Assembly (NCBI RefSeq): GCF_910596095.1
Contig: NC_056547.1
Location: 24,199,647 to 24,263,646 of the forward strand
Direction of reading: 5' to 3'
DNA length: 64,000 nucleotides
DNA from: Thunnus maccoyii
Taxonomy: Eukaryota > Chordata > Actinopteri > Scombriformes > Scombridae
Shown here piece after piece: positions 40,347-52,500 of this stretch (position 1 is its first letter; each line of letters opens with the position of its first letter). Position numbers and translations under genes: made by a program. A model generated the notes under the pieces. That model was not told where the DNA came from and searched no databases. It saw only the letters and a program-made list of their open reading frames with translations.

Positions 40347-40935
40347 CAGTGGTTCCCAACCTGGGGGTCGGGACCCTCACAAGGAATCGCTGGATTAATC
40401 AAAGGGGTTGCAAGATGATAGGACAGGATAAAAAAAAACATTTTGGGCACACAAAATGGTTTTTTTTGGCTGTATTTCTTGTGGATTACTGTGTTTTACC
40501 TCCTCAAATCTCTTAAAGTAAATTAAACAAAATAAGTGCTCTTTCTAGAGTTGCAAGGTTAGTCAATTAATCTGTCGATCAACAGAAGATTAATAGAGCA
40601 ACTATTTTGATAATTAAATAATTATAATTTTTAAGCAAAAATTAAAAAATAAGCTGCTTTCAGCTTCTCAGATGTGATGATAAACTGAATATCTTTGGGT
40701 TTTGGACTGTTTTAGTCAGACAAAACTAAACATTTGAAAATGTAACCCTGGATTGCGGGGTACTTTAACGAATCTTTTTTCACTATTTTCTGACATTTTA
40801 TGGACAAAATGATTAGCCGATGAATCAAAACAATAATCGGTAACTTAATTGCCAAACAATGCGACATGTGACAAAGAGTCCCAGGTCGACTTTGGTTTAT
40901 TGTAAAGGGAAAGGCCATGACATTGGGGACCACTG
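40347..40935. mobile_element. hAT-like element, possibly with a nested MITE
   Basis: Left end 'cagtggttcccaacctgggg'; right end 'attggggaccactg' is its imperfect inverse. Inside, about 40550-40855 matches another common fish repeat with 'tagtcaattaatctgtcga', 'aaactgaatatctttgggtt' and 'ttttatggacaaaatgatta'. This suggests one element inserted in the other. No target duplication was convincing. The right end lies about 150 bp upstream of the hdac1 start codon. Confidence 0.6.
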
Positions 40936-41087
40936 AGCCATACAGTAGCTTCAGCCGCGGCGCTGTTCGGTTTGTAATACGGGCGCCTCCCAGGCGGGCG
41001 GGTAAGCATCCGTGATTGGTCGACCAGAGCTCAGTACGAGTTCAGTGCAAGAGCAGAACCGGTGGGCTGAGGGGTAATTGGTGTAAA
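40936..41087 (+). promoter_or_regulatory. hdac1: hdac1 promoter / 5'UTR
   Basis: Short CpG-rich region: a GC box (ggcgggcggg) at 40993-41002 and an inverted CCAAT box (ATTGG) at 41015-41019. No TATA box. Typical housekeeping layout, squeezed between a transposon end at 40935 and the start codon at 41088. Confidence 0.65.
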
Positions 41088-44000
41088 ATGGCGCTGTCTC
41101 ATGGAACAAAGAAAAAAGTTTGCTATTACTATGACGGTAAATATCTCACTTCTGCACACGAGTCTCTCAAACGATTGAAGAGGCCTTGAAGGCGCGTAGA
41201 TGTCTGTGAAATTTCGCATGTATATCCTTTAAAATGTGGTGCTGTACGAGAAAGCTAGCCGAGCTAACGTTAGCATTCACAATTGGTTTGCTTAGCTAGC
41301 CGTTAGCCTGTAGCGGTAACAGCGGGCGGTATATTCATCGCTGTTGCAAGTTATTAAACAACCAGACCATTCCTCTCAATGTATTGTTACGCGTTATTTG
41401 GTTGTGAATTGTGCGCGTAAGATAATTTGTTCATTCTGGGATTATTAAGCAGCCGGCAAGCGAGCCGGCGCTAATCACATCTATGTTCCCATTAACTTGC
41501 TAACAACTTCCGAGAAGTCAGCACTGATGCACCGACTGCCACTTTGATTATTTAGCAAAAACTACGCGTGTACACTGGTGGATAAGCGTTATATATCACT
41601 TTTTTCTTCTGTTATTCATAAGTACCTTTCAGTAACTGCTACATCTGTAACTCTGTGTGTAGGAATAACTAGTTGAACAATTTAGCTTTACTTTATTTAT
41701 GCTCATTTTACATTTTTGTTATCTGTACAAACAAACTGAAGCCACCCTACTGAAAAATCTCAATGTCTTACTGCTGCCTCGTCTGTCGGCAAATATTTTG
41801 GCAATGAAGCACATGGATTTGTATGAATTATTAACGCTACTGTCCAGACAAACTGACTGTCTCCAAGTATTTATCTCAGTTTTGGTATCAGGTCACATCA
41901 GCATCCACAGTGTATTCTGCTGCAGAAGATAGTGGGACTTACAAGCGAATCTGTTCTTACATTTGCCTTTATAATATGCTTGGTGGATTAAAATGTGGCA
42001 AAATTCAAGACTAGTCCCAAATAATTAATAAAATCGCTTCATTTCATGCACTAAAAAGCATATCTCATTTGCTCATGGGCAGGGTATATTTTTGAATGGA
42101 GTTTGGCATTAAGTTCTCATCACACAGCAGAGCCAAACTGAACTGGGCCGACTTGTTTTCATGCATATTTTGTGATATGCATAATCTTTTTATTTTTTTT
42201 TATTGCAGGTGATGTGGGGAACTACTATTATGGCCAGGGCCATCCTATGAAACCCCACAGGATCCGCATGACACACAACCTCCTCCTGAACTATGGACTG
42301 TACAGGAAAATGGAGATCTATGTGAGTCATACCACTCGACGCACAACTCTAACACGACATGTGTCACTATACTTCCTCAAGATAACGTCAGTTGAGAAAA
42401 ATGTACTTTAATCTTTAAAGCTAGAAATGTCCTGAGCCAACCCGCTGGATCATAATCAGTGTGCTTAGTAACTTAAAGAACAGCCACCTTATTGACAAAA
42501 GGAATGGGCAGGGGGTGTGGGGGCATTCTCTCTTTGTGATTTGGGGTGTAATGGTACACATATTCATCTTTAACAATTCAGTACTGACTGCATGTGATGT
42601 CTTTCTGTTTGGTACAGTGGCTTTACAGTCATATTAATCTACCATACTGTAAATTTCAGGCTACATCTTTGCATGTGCAGGACATAAATCCAAAGGTTGA
42701 CAAATGGGGAAGTGCTCTCTCGCCTTGTTCCTCATTACCTTTCTGTCTGTTTCCAGAGACCACACAAAGCCAGCGGCGAAGAGATGACGAAATACCACAG
42801 TGACGACTATATTAAGTTCCTGAGGTCCATCCGACCGGACAACATGTCTGAGTACAGCAAACAGATGCAGAGATGTGAGTGTCCTGGTTTTCTCCCAATA
42901 GACAATACTGAGATATTCTTACTGGCCAGTTATGTTAACACTTTCTGTCTTCTGCTTTTTCTCCCAGTCAACGTCGGAGAGGACTGTCCAGTGTTTGATG
43001 GTCTGTTTGAGTTTTGCCAGCTCTCAACGGGAGGCTCTGTAGGTACGTTTCTTCAACCACAGTTCCCATAATCCTTATGATGTGCTGTCGTCATACAGAG
43101 TACACAACGTAATATACAGAGCCTGTTTCCTGAATAGAGTACAGGTCTGAATCTGGTAAACTACTACACCTTCCTTGTGTGACAGTGTAGGTCAAGGTTT
43201 GGTTAAAAGTGGATCTCCACTGCGTTGCCTTCATAAATGTTAAAAAAAAAACCCAGTAAACCCCAATTGGTTAAACACACTGAAGTCCATCAAAGTGACT
43301 GTTCACCCTGTCCTCTAGCCGGGGCAGTGAAGCTGAACAAGCAGCAGACAGACATCGCCATCAACTGGGCCGGCGGACTCCACCACGCCAAGAAGTCTGA
43401 GGCCTCTGGTTTCTGCTATGTCAACGACATCGTCCTCGCCATCCTCGAGCTGCTCAAGTAAGCTTCTTCTCTTTGTATTTAACCACCCATCTGTCAGGTT
43501 TTTACTTCTTTTGGACCCCAAAATTGAATTTGGCATTTAAGACATGGTTTAGCTGGATTATATCGACACCTGCCATGAAGCTTTATGTGTGACAAACCAA
43601 AAGTCTGATTTCTTCTCTCCATGCCAAAGAGCAGATCGCTGCCTTTCTACAGTATTTAAGCCTTTTTAAATATGACAATAATTGCAATGTCTTGCTCAAT
43701 CCCCATTTATTAATACACACTTACACACAAATTTGTCTGAGCTTTTGGTTTGTTTGATTCAGAACCATTAATCGATTAGTCGACTAATTGATTGACAGAA
43801 CTTAATTGGCAACTATTTTTATAACTGAATAATTTAATTTTTTAAATTTGTTGCAGCCCTTGTTTGATTTACATGGGCATTCATTTGTTTTTAGATGGAA
43901 ACACTTAATTTTTTATGAGTTTATATTTAAAAAAAAATCCATTTTAATACACAGATGTAAAAAATATATCATCTGTAGGCTGTTGTCTGTTCTAGCTGCT

Positions 44001-46055
44001 AATTAATTTGCGCTCATGATATTTGTACATGACTTTATCTTAAGATGTCATTAACTGAATTGTCCTGTCTAGGTACCACCAACGAGTGCTATACATAGAC
44101 ATTGACATTCACCACGGTGATGGCGTGGAGGAGGCCTTCTACACCACAGACAGGGTCATGACTGTCTCTTTCCACAAGTACGGGGAGTACTTCCCTGGCA
44201 CCGGAGACCTTAGGGTCAGTCGTGTGTTTGCCTTGTGAAAATCATCAGTGTATCTCGTGCACATGTGAGCATGACGTTCATGATATCTGTAATGTGTGCA
44301 GGACATTGGAGCTGGAAAGGGCAAGTACTACGCAGTCAACTACCCGCTTAGAGACGGCATTGATGATGAGTCGTACGAAGCCATCTTCAAACCTGTAAGT
44401 TCCCATTAAGTGTTATGTAATCACCGTAATCAGATTCCCTCTCTGAACCAGGTTGCTAATATGTGTGTGTGTGTGTGTGTGTGTGTGTTAGATCATGGCT
44501 AAAGTCATGGAGATGTACCAGCCAAGTGCTGTGGTGCTTCAGTGTGGAGCTGATTCCCTTTCAGGAGACAGACTGGGCTGCTTCAACCTGACCATCAAAG
44601 GTATAAACACACCTTACACTCCTAAGACAACACTCAAAAAGTGCTTTCAGGAACTTAACGTGTACGTCGGCTCTTCTAGGCCATGCCAAGTGTGTGGAGT
44701 ACATCAAAAGTTTCAACCTTCCCCTGCTGATGCTGGGCGGCGGCGGCTACACCATTCGTAACGTGGCCCGTTGCTGGACCTACGAAACCGCCGTCGCCTT
44801 GGACTGCTCCATCCCCAACGAGCTGCCCTACAACGATTACTTCGAGTACTTTGGGCCCGACTTCAAGCTGCACATCAGCCCGTCCAACATGACCAACCAG
44901 AACACCAACGAGTACCTAGAGAAGATCAAGCAACGTCTGTTTGAAAACTTGCGTATGCTGCCTCACGCCCCCGGTGTCCAGATGCAGGCCATCCCCGAGG
45001 ACGCTCCCCACCCGGACAGCGGAGACGAGGATGAGGAGGACCCCGACAAACGTGTTTCTAGTAAGTCTAAGGTTTAAATGTGAAGTCGTTGTGTCCGCTG
45101 TGAAAAGAATATTAATGAACTAAGTGTTGTGTAAAGACAGCCAGTGAGATGGGTGTGTTTTGTGTTTTCAGTTCGGGCCCACGACAAGAGGATAGCCTGC
45201 GAGGAAGAGTTTTCCGACTCGGAGGATGAGGCAGAGGGGCAGGGAGGAGGCCGCAGGAACGCAGCCAACCACAAGAAGGCGAAACGAGTGAAGAAGGAGG
45301 AAGAGAAGGAAGGAGAGGAAAAGAAAGGTGAGACCCTTCAGACGATTAATTAGGACTCGTGCTGTAGACGAACAAACGCTTTAATAATCACTTGTTGTCT
45401 TTGCTTCCTAGAAGTGAAAGAGGAAGAGAAGGAGGAAGAGAAGATGGACACATCAGGGTAAGACGATCGTAGATTTGAATTGTGAACCTGGAATTAGCAC
45501 TATTGAATAACTCCAAAAGCTGAAGGTTTACCAGACTTATCACATATCATGTTCAGTGGTTTGTGAATGATATTAATTATGGCAGTAATTTGGAGCAACT
45601 CTTCCAGAAGGCTTGAATTGTTAAATTATTCTAGGTTTTATCCACTTTTGTGCAAGCTTGGCTAAGTAACAGTGTTTTGGGAACTGATTTCATATCATCT
45701 GAAAAGCTAATATTGGAGTATTTAGTTTTACCTGCCATAACTGAAATGTAGAAAACGAGGCGTTTGTCAGCTTAGTGGTAAATTGTATGCACGACCATCA
45801 GACCTGACACTCTTTCCCTGCCTTTTCTTTTGTGTGGAGGAAATAAAAACATTAACTATATTTATTATTGCTGCAGTATTAGTGTATTATACTGTTTTGG
45901 GGTTTTTTGGGGGGATATAATTTCAGTTTTAGAAACGGTCATAGCATTACTGTGGTTTCCGTAAAACCTTGATGGTAAAAAGCTGCTGTATCCTGCTGGT
46001 TAAACGCATGAACTGTTCGTGTTTCAGACCAAAAGAAGAAGTGAAGACAACTTGA
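41088..46055 (+). CDS. hdac1: Histone deacetylase 1 (12 coding exons, 482 aa)
   Basis: Zn-dependent class I lysine deacetylase, catalytic core of Sin3, NuRD and CoREST complexes in the nucleus. Exons: 41088-41136, 42209-42321, 42757-42874, 42968-43042, 43319-43457, 44073-44214, 44302-44394, 44492-44600, 44680-45060, 45172-45327, 45412-45457, 46028-46055; all GT/AG and in frame. The catalytic domain is about residues 9-321: [19 protein letters not shown] with the His140/His141 pair, [15 protein letters not shown] with the metal ligands, [12 protein letters not shown], and GGGGYTIRN with the catalytic Tyr. The acidic tail carries [10 protein letters not shown] (CK2-type serines) and VKEE (SUMO-type). 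HDAC1 rather than HDAC2: [19 protein letters not shown], a tail ending KEEVKTT, and marcksl1/eif3i synteny. Length equals human. Exon 9 is a single 381-nt exon. Confidence 0.97.
43760..43860. repeat. Fragment of teleost interspersed repeat in hdac1 intron 5
   Basis: 'attaatcgattagtcgacta', 'ggcaactatttttataactg' and 'ttgttgcagccct' are terminal pieces of the same repeat family seen inside the element at 40550-40855. Confidence 0.55.
44462..44488 (+). repeat. hdac1: (TG)n at the 3' splice site of hdac1 exon 8
   Basis: Thirteen and a half TG units run straight into TTAG|ATC at 44489-44492. No pyrimidine tract lies between the repeat and the acceptor, so the repeat itself occupies the U2AF-binding position. 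Confidence 0.9.
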
Positions 46056-47045
46056 AGTCTGGCAGATGAAGAAACCGATGGTTGTACTGTTGTCCTCAAG
46101 CCCCACTGATTCCTATATTCTCCTACTGCATTGATAGGACTTTTTTTGTATTCCTGTTTTATTAATGTTCTTATTGGCAAACCTGGTTCACATTGAATTA
46201 TTTGCATTTGTTTCCAAGCACTAGAGAGAACCAGGTGGTTGGGTCAGTAGACAGTTAACACAGCCGCAGCAAAGTTATTTGGTCATCGATTCAGCGTGAC
46301 TTTGCGTGCGCTCAGTGTAAACCCCACCCACCTGGAGCTCCATGTAGTATAAAACTAATGCCATAAATCCTCCTCAGCTCTTGTGTGAACCAGGTCTGCT
46401 TTCATGTGAAGAAGAACACCAGGAGCATTACTGTTCCTAGCACGGTGTTTCATTTTTTTAACATGTGTGTGTGTGTGGGGATCACACTAAAACACCCGCA
46501 GAGAGGTAGATGACTTCTAAGTCTAGTGTTCACATGCAAAAAGTCTTTTGTTAGTTTTTTTGAACATCTATTTATGATACTGTTAGAATAACCAGCGTCT
46601 GGCAAACCGGTGTTTTGCGTGCTGTGTTAATTTCTCAGTGAATGCATGTTTAGAATGACCTCGCCTTCAGCATGTACATAATACTCCCTTTGCCCAGGCA
46701 GTCACCATTTTTCTCTCTGCTCAGTAAGTTATTTTAAATCATGAATACACAGTCTATCCTTTTAGCCCGTCTTCCTATAAATATCTGCTCAGTGTTTTTC
46801 CTTTTTTTTTCTTTTTTTTTTCTTCATGCAGTGTTTGTATGTGAAGTGTGAATGGATGTGAACCTCTTCAGAGGGTCATGTTGGGAAGCGAGTGACTTGT
46901 TTTAGATATTTTGTACCATTATACATGAAACTGGAGTGAGCTGGTGAATGGCTCTCTACATGTTGTTGTTTGGAGTTCTATCCTTGTGAAATGTGCATTA
47001 TCATAACTTTGTTATAAAAAATAAAGAAAACTGATCTACATTTTT
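46056..47045 (+). other. hdac1: hdac1 3'UTR
   Basis: Runs from the stop codon to the AATAAA at 47020-47025. It includes a TG run near 46465-46477 and T tracts at 46803-46820. Confidence 0.75.
47020..47025 (+). terminator. hdac1: Poly(A) signal of hdac1
   Basis: Canonical AATAAA, then 'tctacatttttatgtttcaag' downstream. No other strong signal lies earlier in the 3'UTR. Confidence 0.8.
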
Positions 47046-48115
47046 ATGTTTCAAGTTCATTTGTACAATTTATCATTATTTGTCATTTCACCACAGCTTC
47101 AGCTCTGCTGGTGTGTTAGTAGTGATGTGGAGAAGGTGTGTTGAGGGACAGTCAGCACTACTGGCCTGTATGAGTCCAGTGTAAGTTATGTTCTGTACTT
47201 TACTCATTTCTTTGCCTTTTGAACATGAATTTAACTGTTAACAGCCAGCACATAACACTTACCACAGAGTTCCTGTACTCCAGAAATCAGCTGATTGATT
47301 TCATCAGGATATAATGCATTTTCAAAATATGTGTGTAGAATCTGAATTTAAAGTGATTTCCAGTGTTAAACTTTGAACAACCTAACTTGTTTACAGTTTG
47401 AACTGTTTTTGATTTTATTTCTTGTCCAACAAAGCTGCAACGTATACTGTAGTTCCCTGTTCAGTGAACAAAATCCCAGGTGATCATGGTGGGAAGTCAT
47501 TTAACTAAATTTTAGCACTAATAGAAGGATTTCAGGAAATGTGGATTACACAATACTGTTGATTGTGATATTTTTACCTACATTAGTCGCAGCATGAAAA
47601 TTTGATTGGGGCACATCGCTGATCACCATTAATTGAGGCCTAAAAAATAATCTCAAAACTGAACATAAATCTTTTAATTACAAAGGTAGGATTTATTGCA
47701 AGCTTTTGTTTTGGACTGCATTACAGTGTGAGTTTGCATTTTAGTAACAGTGTATATTATCAGACTGAATTATTTATTGTTGAATGAGTAAGAGTTGTAT
47801 AAATCACACAGACAGAACTTGAATATGTTACTTTATGGTGACTTTTGGTGGAATGGTTTCACAACAGATAATGCATCAATAGCTCGAATCCTACTTCTTT
47901 GTAGAATCAGATTAAATAGACCTGGGAATCAGGGAGTGTGGGATTAAGTCCAGTCATGACAACTTTGAAGAACCAAAGTACAAAAATTGAACCCTAGTTG
48001 CTCATGATCCCACCTAGAAAGTTTCCAAGTGATGTTACAAAAATTCTTTTTTTTAAAAAAACCACAAACCCTCTTGCCACTGAAATGCAGTCAGTGGTTT
48101 TCTGACCTCTTTTCC
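47046..48115. other. Intergenic between convergent hdac1 and eif3i
   Basis: About 1.1 kb of AT-rich DNA with no gene. A second minus-strand AATAAA at 47697-47692 could extend eif3i. Confidence 0.55.
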
Positions 48116-48121
48116 TTTATT
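48116..48121 (-). terminator. eif3i: Candidate poly(A) signal of eif3i
   Basis: TTTATT on the plus strand gives AATAAA on the minus strand, about 210 bases after the stop codon. Confidence 0.6.
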
Positions 48122-48331
48122 TGAACTGATCTGTGAGAGGTACACAAGCCAAACTGAATCACTGGCTGCAGACTTCTACAAGTGACTTGTACCCTCACTT
48201 CAGATCAGTTCAGATGAAGGGAAGGAGGCGAGGTGGTCAGTCAACTGTAAATTCACTCTAGTCCGTTAATCCTTCCTGACTGGACTGAGTCCGATGTTAG
48301 CTGAAGCTGTGGGGTCCAGAGGCCTGGCTGT

Positions 48332-49476
48332 TTATGCCTCCAGCTCAAAGTCAAAGTACTGTGGGTCAAAGTAGTGAATCCTTACGTATCCGTCCTCTCC
48401 TCCACTGCTGTAACTGTAAACAACCACAGTACCAGAAAACTGTTAGCACAACGAGAACACACAAAGCACTTTTGACCAGACTGCTTCACATTTTTAGGGA
48501 TGTTTTCTCCCATAAATATTCATATCTTACCTCTTGCCGTCAGGGTGGAATGCCACACAGTTGATGGGACCGAAATGACCTTTGACCCTGCCAAACTCCT
48601 CTTCATAGGCTGCATGGAAGAACCTAAGTGTAGCAAAGAAAGGCGGTTTACCACTTGAACACTTACACAAGTGATGCTAACATAGAATTTGGTTCCTGAT
48701 AGTATAAACCTCAATCAAGCACAGCGATTTGTTTCAACTTTGTTTATCATTCTTGTCCTTGGTAATCAACTACAGCCTTATTTTCCTCACCTGGCTTCAA
48801 ACTTGCCGATCCTGGTGGAGGTAGTGGTGACCTCCATGGCCTCCTGTCCACCTCCCATCACCACCTGAATCACACACACACACACCATACATGAGTGTCA
48901 ACTGTTGGTGATGAAAAAATTAAACAAAGGTGTATGTCTGAGTAGGATACATATAGTACTGTGTGAGTCTTCTCTTACATGATCCATAATGGGAGAGATG
49001 GCAGCAGAGTTGACGGGTCTCTCTGTCTTGAAGGTCTTGATGTGATCCAGGGAAGTGGAGTCAAACAGCTGAGAGGAAACACAGAACACACTCAACACTC
49101 AGAAACAAAGTATGATATCAGACAGCAGGCAAGTCAAGATAAAAATCTGACTACCAATACATGGACTGTGGATTTAGCAGAGGAGTGGTGATACAGCTTA
49201 AAATAGTCATTTAAACAAACATGTCACAATAAACATCAAAGCTTTACTCATGTTGTATAAAAGCAACAAACAGAAGTAGCAATCTCATGACCTAAACCAG
49301 GGTTTTTCCTACTATTATAGACTTCGGTGCAGTGTTTTTTTTTTTGAATGAATGAATGAATGAATGGGGAAAAAACTATCCTGAGAGTTCTCAACCATGT
49401 TTTAATGTCACTTCTGTTTGCACTGCAGCCTCCTCTCTCTGTATTGGTGTTTGACCGAGATCAGGGTTGAGCTCCT

Positions 49477-49527
<51 letters not shown>

Positions 49528-52339
49528 GAGTGGACAGCAGAGAAGAGAGGGCGCGGTGGAGACAGTGAACCAGGTGAAGACAGAGAGAGGTCTTTACCTT
49601 AGCAGTGTTGTCCTTTGAGGCAGTGATCACCATGGTGAGATCCACTGATGTCTGGATGTCATTGATCTGCCTGCTGTGTTCCTTTATCTTCTTCTGGACC
49701 TCTCCAGACTGTCAAGAAATAACACAGTAACGACATTATTAAAGTAACACTTCTCTCTTCAATTCAACTTCGGGGTATTTTTGCTTGAAATTTCACATAA
49801 TAATATACTTCATATCCTACATCACCAAAATACATTTATACATATTTGCTGGAAAAGTACGCAGATGTTTCCCCATTCTAGTTCATGTATTATTTTAGTC
49901 TTGAAAAATCAGTATAAGACTTGTTTATTTAATATCTTAATACCCAGTGTGACCCACCTTGGCGTTGAACTGGTTGATCTCTCCGTTCTCATGGCCGGCG
50001 ATGACAAACTCTCCCAGAGGCCCCCACACAGCGCTTGTAATCTTGTGGTCACTGCAAGGTATCGACAGGTAGGGCTGGTTGTCCTCTGCAAAGACCCAAG
50101 GAAAGATTCACTCGTTATACCACTGACAGGAGTCATATTTCTGCTGATCAATAGAGTCTCCATCTGTGTGACTGTCATTAAGTAAATACATTCTGACTAA
50201 GACAGTAAAACGACCCTGAATACTGGAACTGTGTAGTCTCATTGTTGCTATGTTACTGTGAGCTACAGCATGTTGTCTAGAGCAGTATTTCAGTATTTGT
50301 CAACAAAAAAAAAGCATTTGATTCAACATACATTTTATATACATTACTATACATAGCTGCAAACTCAAGTAGGGAGGAAAAGGTGTCTATCTCAGCCTTT
50401 TTAACAGTCAACAAATTCCAGGTTAAATAATGCAACTGACAGCTGAAAATAAACTCAAGTCTCTCCTTCTTTAGCTCATGGTAAGACGTGCTATGTACCG
50501 ATTTGCTGTGGGTCCCTCAGGTCGAAGAAGTTCAGGAAGCACTGGTAACCCATCTGCTTGTCTGTGGAGAACATGATGATGTTGCCGCTGAAGTCAAAGC
50601 CGCATGTTCTGACAGCAGAGTTGGTGTTGAGCAGGGCCAGCTGTTTACCTGAGCAGCACAGCGGGGCAGAGACACAGGGGTTAGTGTTGCGGGTGCACAC
50701 AGTAGATGAAGCACTGACAATGTGAGTGCTGACTACTGTTGCACTGGGGGAATTTAGACTTCCTGACAATCAAATCTAAGTTTAGAGAAGGCAACATTGC
50801 TATGGGGAAAAACACAAATACACATCACTCCTTTTACCTACCTGTCTCACAGTCCCACAGTCGACAGCTGTTGTCTGCTGATCCTGTCAATACATTTTTT
50901 GTGTCCCCTGAGGCAGGACATGTTAAGGAACCCAAAATGTATCACTTCAGCGAGCACAACTACAGACATTATTTCACAATACTGCAAGATACATCGCTTT
51001 ATTTGTTTGAGAGAAGAAAAACAAGTGTATTTCTTGAAAAAGGATACAGTCACAGTCAACACACCACACAGCTCCTGTGTGTCCGTTGTAGGTACCGAGC
51101 CTCTCACCATTGACTGAGTACCACGCGTTGGCTACCTACAGTGGAAGATACAACAACAGAAACATTAATACTAATCACTACTGATAACAGCCGTACATAA
51201 CTGAGTTACTATCAACTCACCGTGTCTTTAGCTACAGAGAAGAGCAAGTCTCCTTCTCTGTTGTACTTGATTTGAGTGATGGACCTCTCATGGCCCTGGA
51301 GCAGGATGGGTTTCTGTGAAAAAAAGCGTATATCAGCATCTGGACAGTCTTTAAGGATGGGCTCACAATCTTTTAAGTCTAGCTTAAAACAATAGTCAGG
51401 TGACCAAATGAACATTGAAATAGGTTTTTCTTGCTGTAACCCTAACCCTAACCCTAACCCTAACCCTAACCCTTCATAATGTACTTTCAGTGTAAGTGCT
51501 GGGGGACATCCATAGCCATCCTCCTGTGCAAAAATGTATGTAAGTTCATCTGAAGCTAACGTGAAGCTTCAGTCATCAATGAGTCAAATCAAGTAGATAT
51601 CTTTCAACATTACAGTCTTTTTATTGCCAAAGTTCTTCTTTTTGTTACTATACTTCCACCGCAGCTCAACAAGAAAACACTGTCTGAGGAAACACAAAGA
51701 CTGTAAATGTGTCAGAAATCTACTTGATATGATAACTCAGACTGCTGATATAAGCTTCAGATCAACTTTTAAAGGCATTTTGCACAAAATGACTGTGTGG
51801 ACACACTGTGGATTTTGGCCTCCATCACTTACAGTGAAAGTACATTTGAAATAGCAACAATACTGACACTTTTAAATCAGTATGAACAGGAGGAATGATT
51901 ACAGCAAGGAAAACCTCTCTCACTGTTCATATGGACACCTGACTGATGTTTTAAGACAGACTTGAAAAATTGTGAACCTGTCTTTTAACTGATTAGAAAA
52001 GGCCTTTATGTCATTTACAGATAAGGATAGCTATAACTGATGTCTACAGCTGTAGTGTTTGAGCAGGTCACTCGCTTTTGGTCTGTGATGACAAACCAGC
52101 TATTAATATTAGGCATGTTTATTAATCTTTCAAGGTACACAGGTGCAGCTCTATCAGCTGTCAAGAACCGGTGAATCATCTTGCATCACCTACATCATGC
52201 AGCTAACAGTTATGTTAAGGCTAGCTAATTTAAGCTAACGTTAGCTAAACTGGAGCTAACGGTCTCTGAGAGAGAAAGAGCATTATTCTGGTCAAGATAT
52301 AACTCGAAGCAAACTTTTATCAAAGACTATACGAACCAT
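48332..52339 (-). CDS. eif3i: Eukaryotic translation initiation factor 3 subunit I (11 exons, 325 aa)
   Basis: WD-repeat beta-propeller subunit of the cytoplasmic eIF3 complex, which helps assemble the 43S preinitiation complex. Exons in transcript order: 52339-52337 (ATG only), 51313-51221, 51135-51048, 50907-50842, 50648-50499, 50085-49958, 49708-49598, 49068-48979, 48864-48791, 48623-48531, 48413-48332. Every junction keeps frame and the sum gives 325 residues, the same as human. The N-terminus reads [19 protein letters not shown]. Later repeats include [44 protein letters not shown] and the final [19 protein letters not shown]. The start is inferred: the frame opens with KPILLQG right after an AG acceptor, and a lone ATG precedes a GT 1.0 kb upstream, as I recall for the human gene. 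The exon 1 donor is weak (ATG|GTTCGT). Introns hold a telomere-type array and a long CA repeat. Confidence 0.96.
49478..49523. repeat. (CA)n microsatellite in eif3i intron 7
   Basis: About 23 perfect CA units, between exons 7 and 8 on the transcribed minus strand (where it reads TG). Confidence 0.95.
51437..51472. repeat. Interstitial telomere-type repeat (TAACCC)6
   Basis: Six exact TAACCC units (TTAGGG on the transcribed strand), 36 bases, in eif3i intron 1 about 125 bp upstream of exon 2. Flanks are non-repetitive. Confidence 0.95.
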
Positions 52340-52500
52340 TTTTGTCAGCTAGATGTTGCCACTCGGTCCAGTATATTCACTAATGTCGCTTGTACAGAGA
52401 GAAAAGATGAACACTCGTGTTTCAGGCGCCGGAGCCGCGGCGGAAGAGGAAGATGACGTAGTTTCTGTGTCACAGCAAGATGACGTGAACGCGCCCTCTA
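52340..52500 (-). promoter_or_regulatory. eif3i: eif3i promoter / 5'UTR
   Basis: CpG-rich. Two TGACGT CRE/ATF-type half sites lie at 52454-52459 and 52481-52486, and a GGAA (ETS-like) run at 52442-52450. On the minus strand a pyrimidine stretch (cttttctctctg, near 52400) could serve as a TOP-like start, which is common for translation-factor mRNAs. The start site is not proven. Confidence 0.5.
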
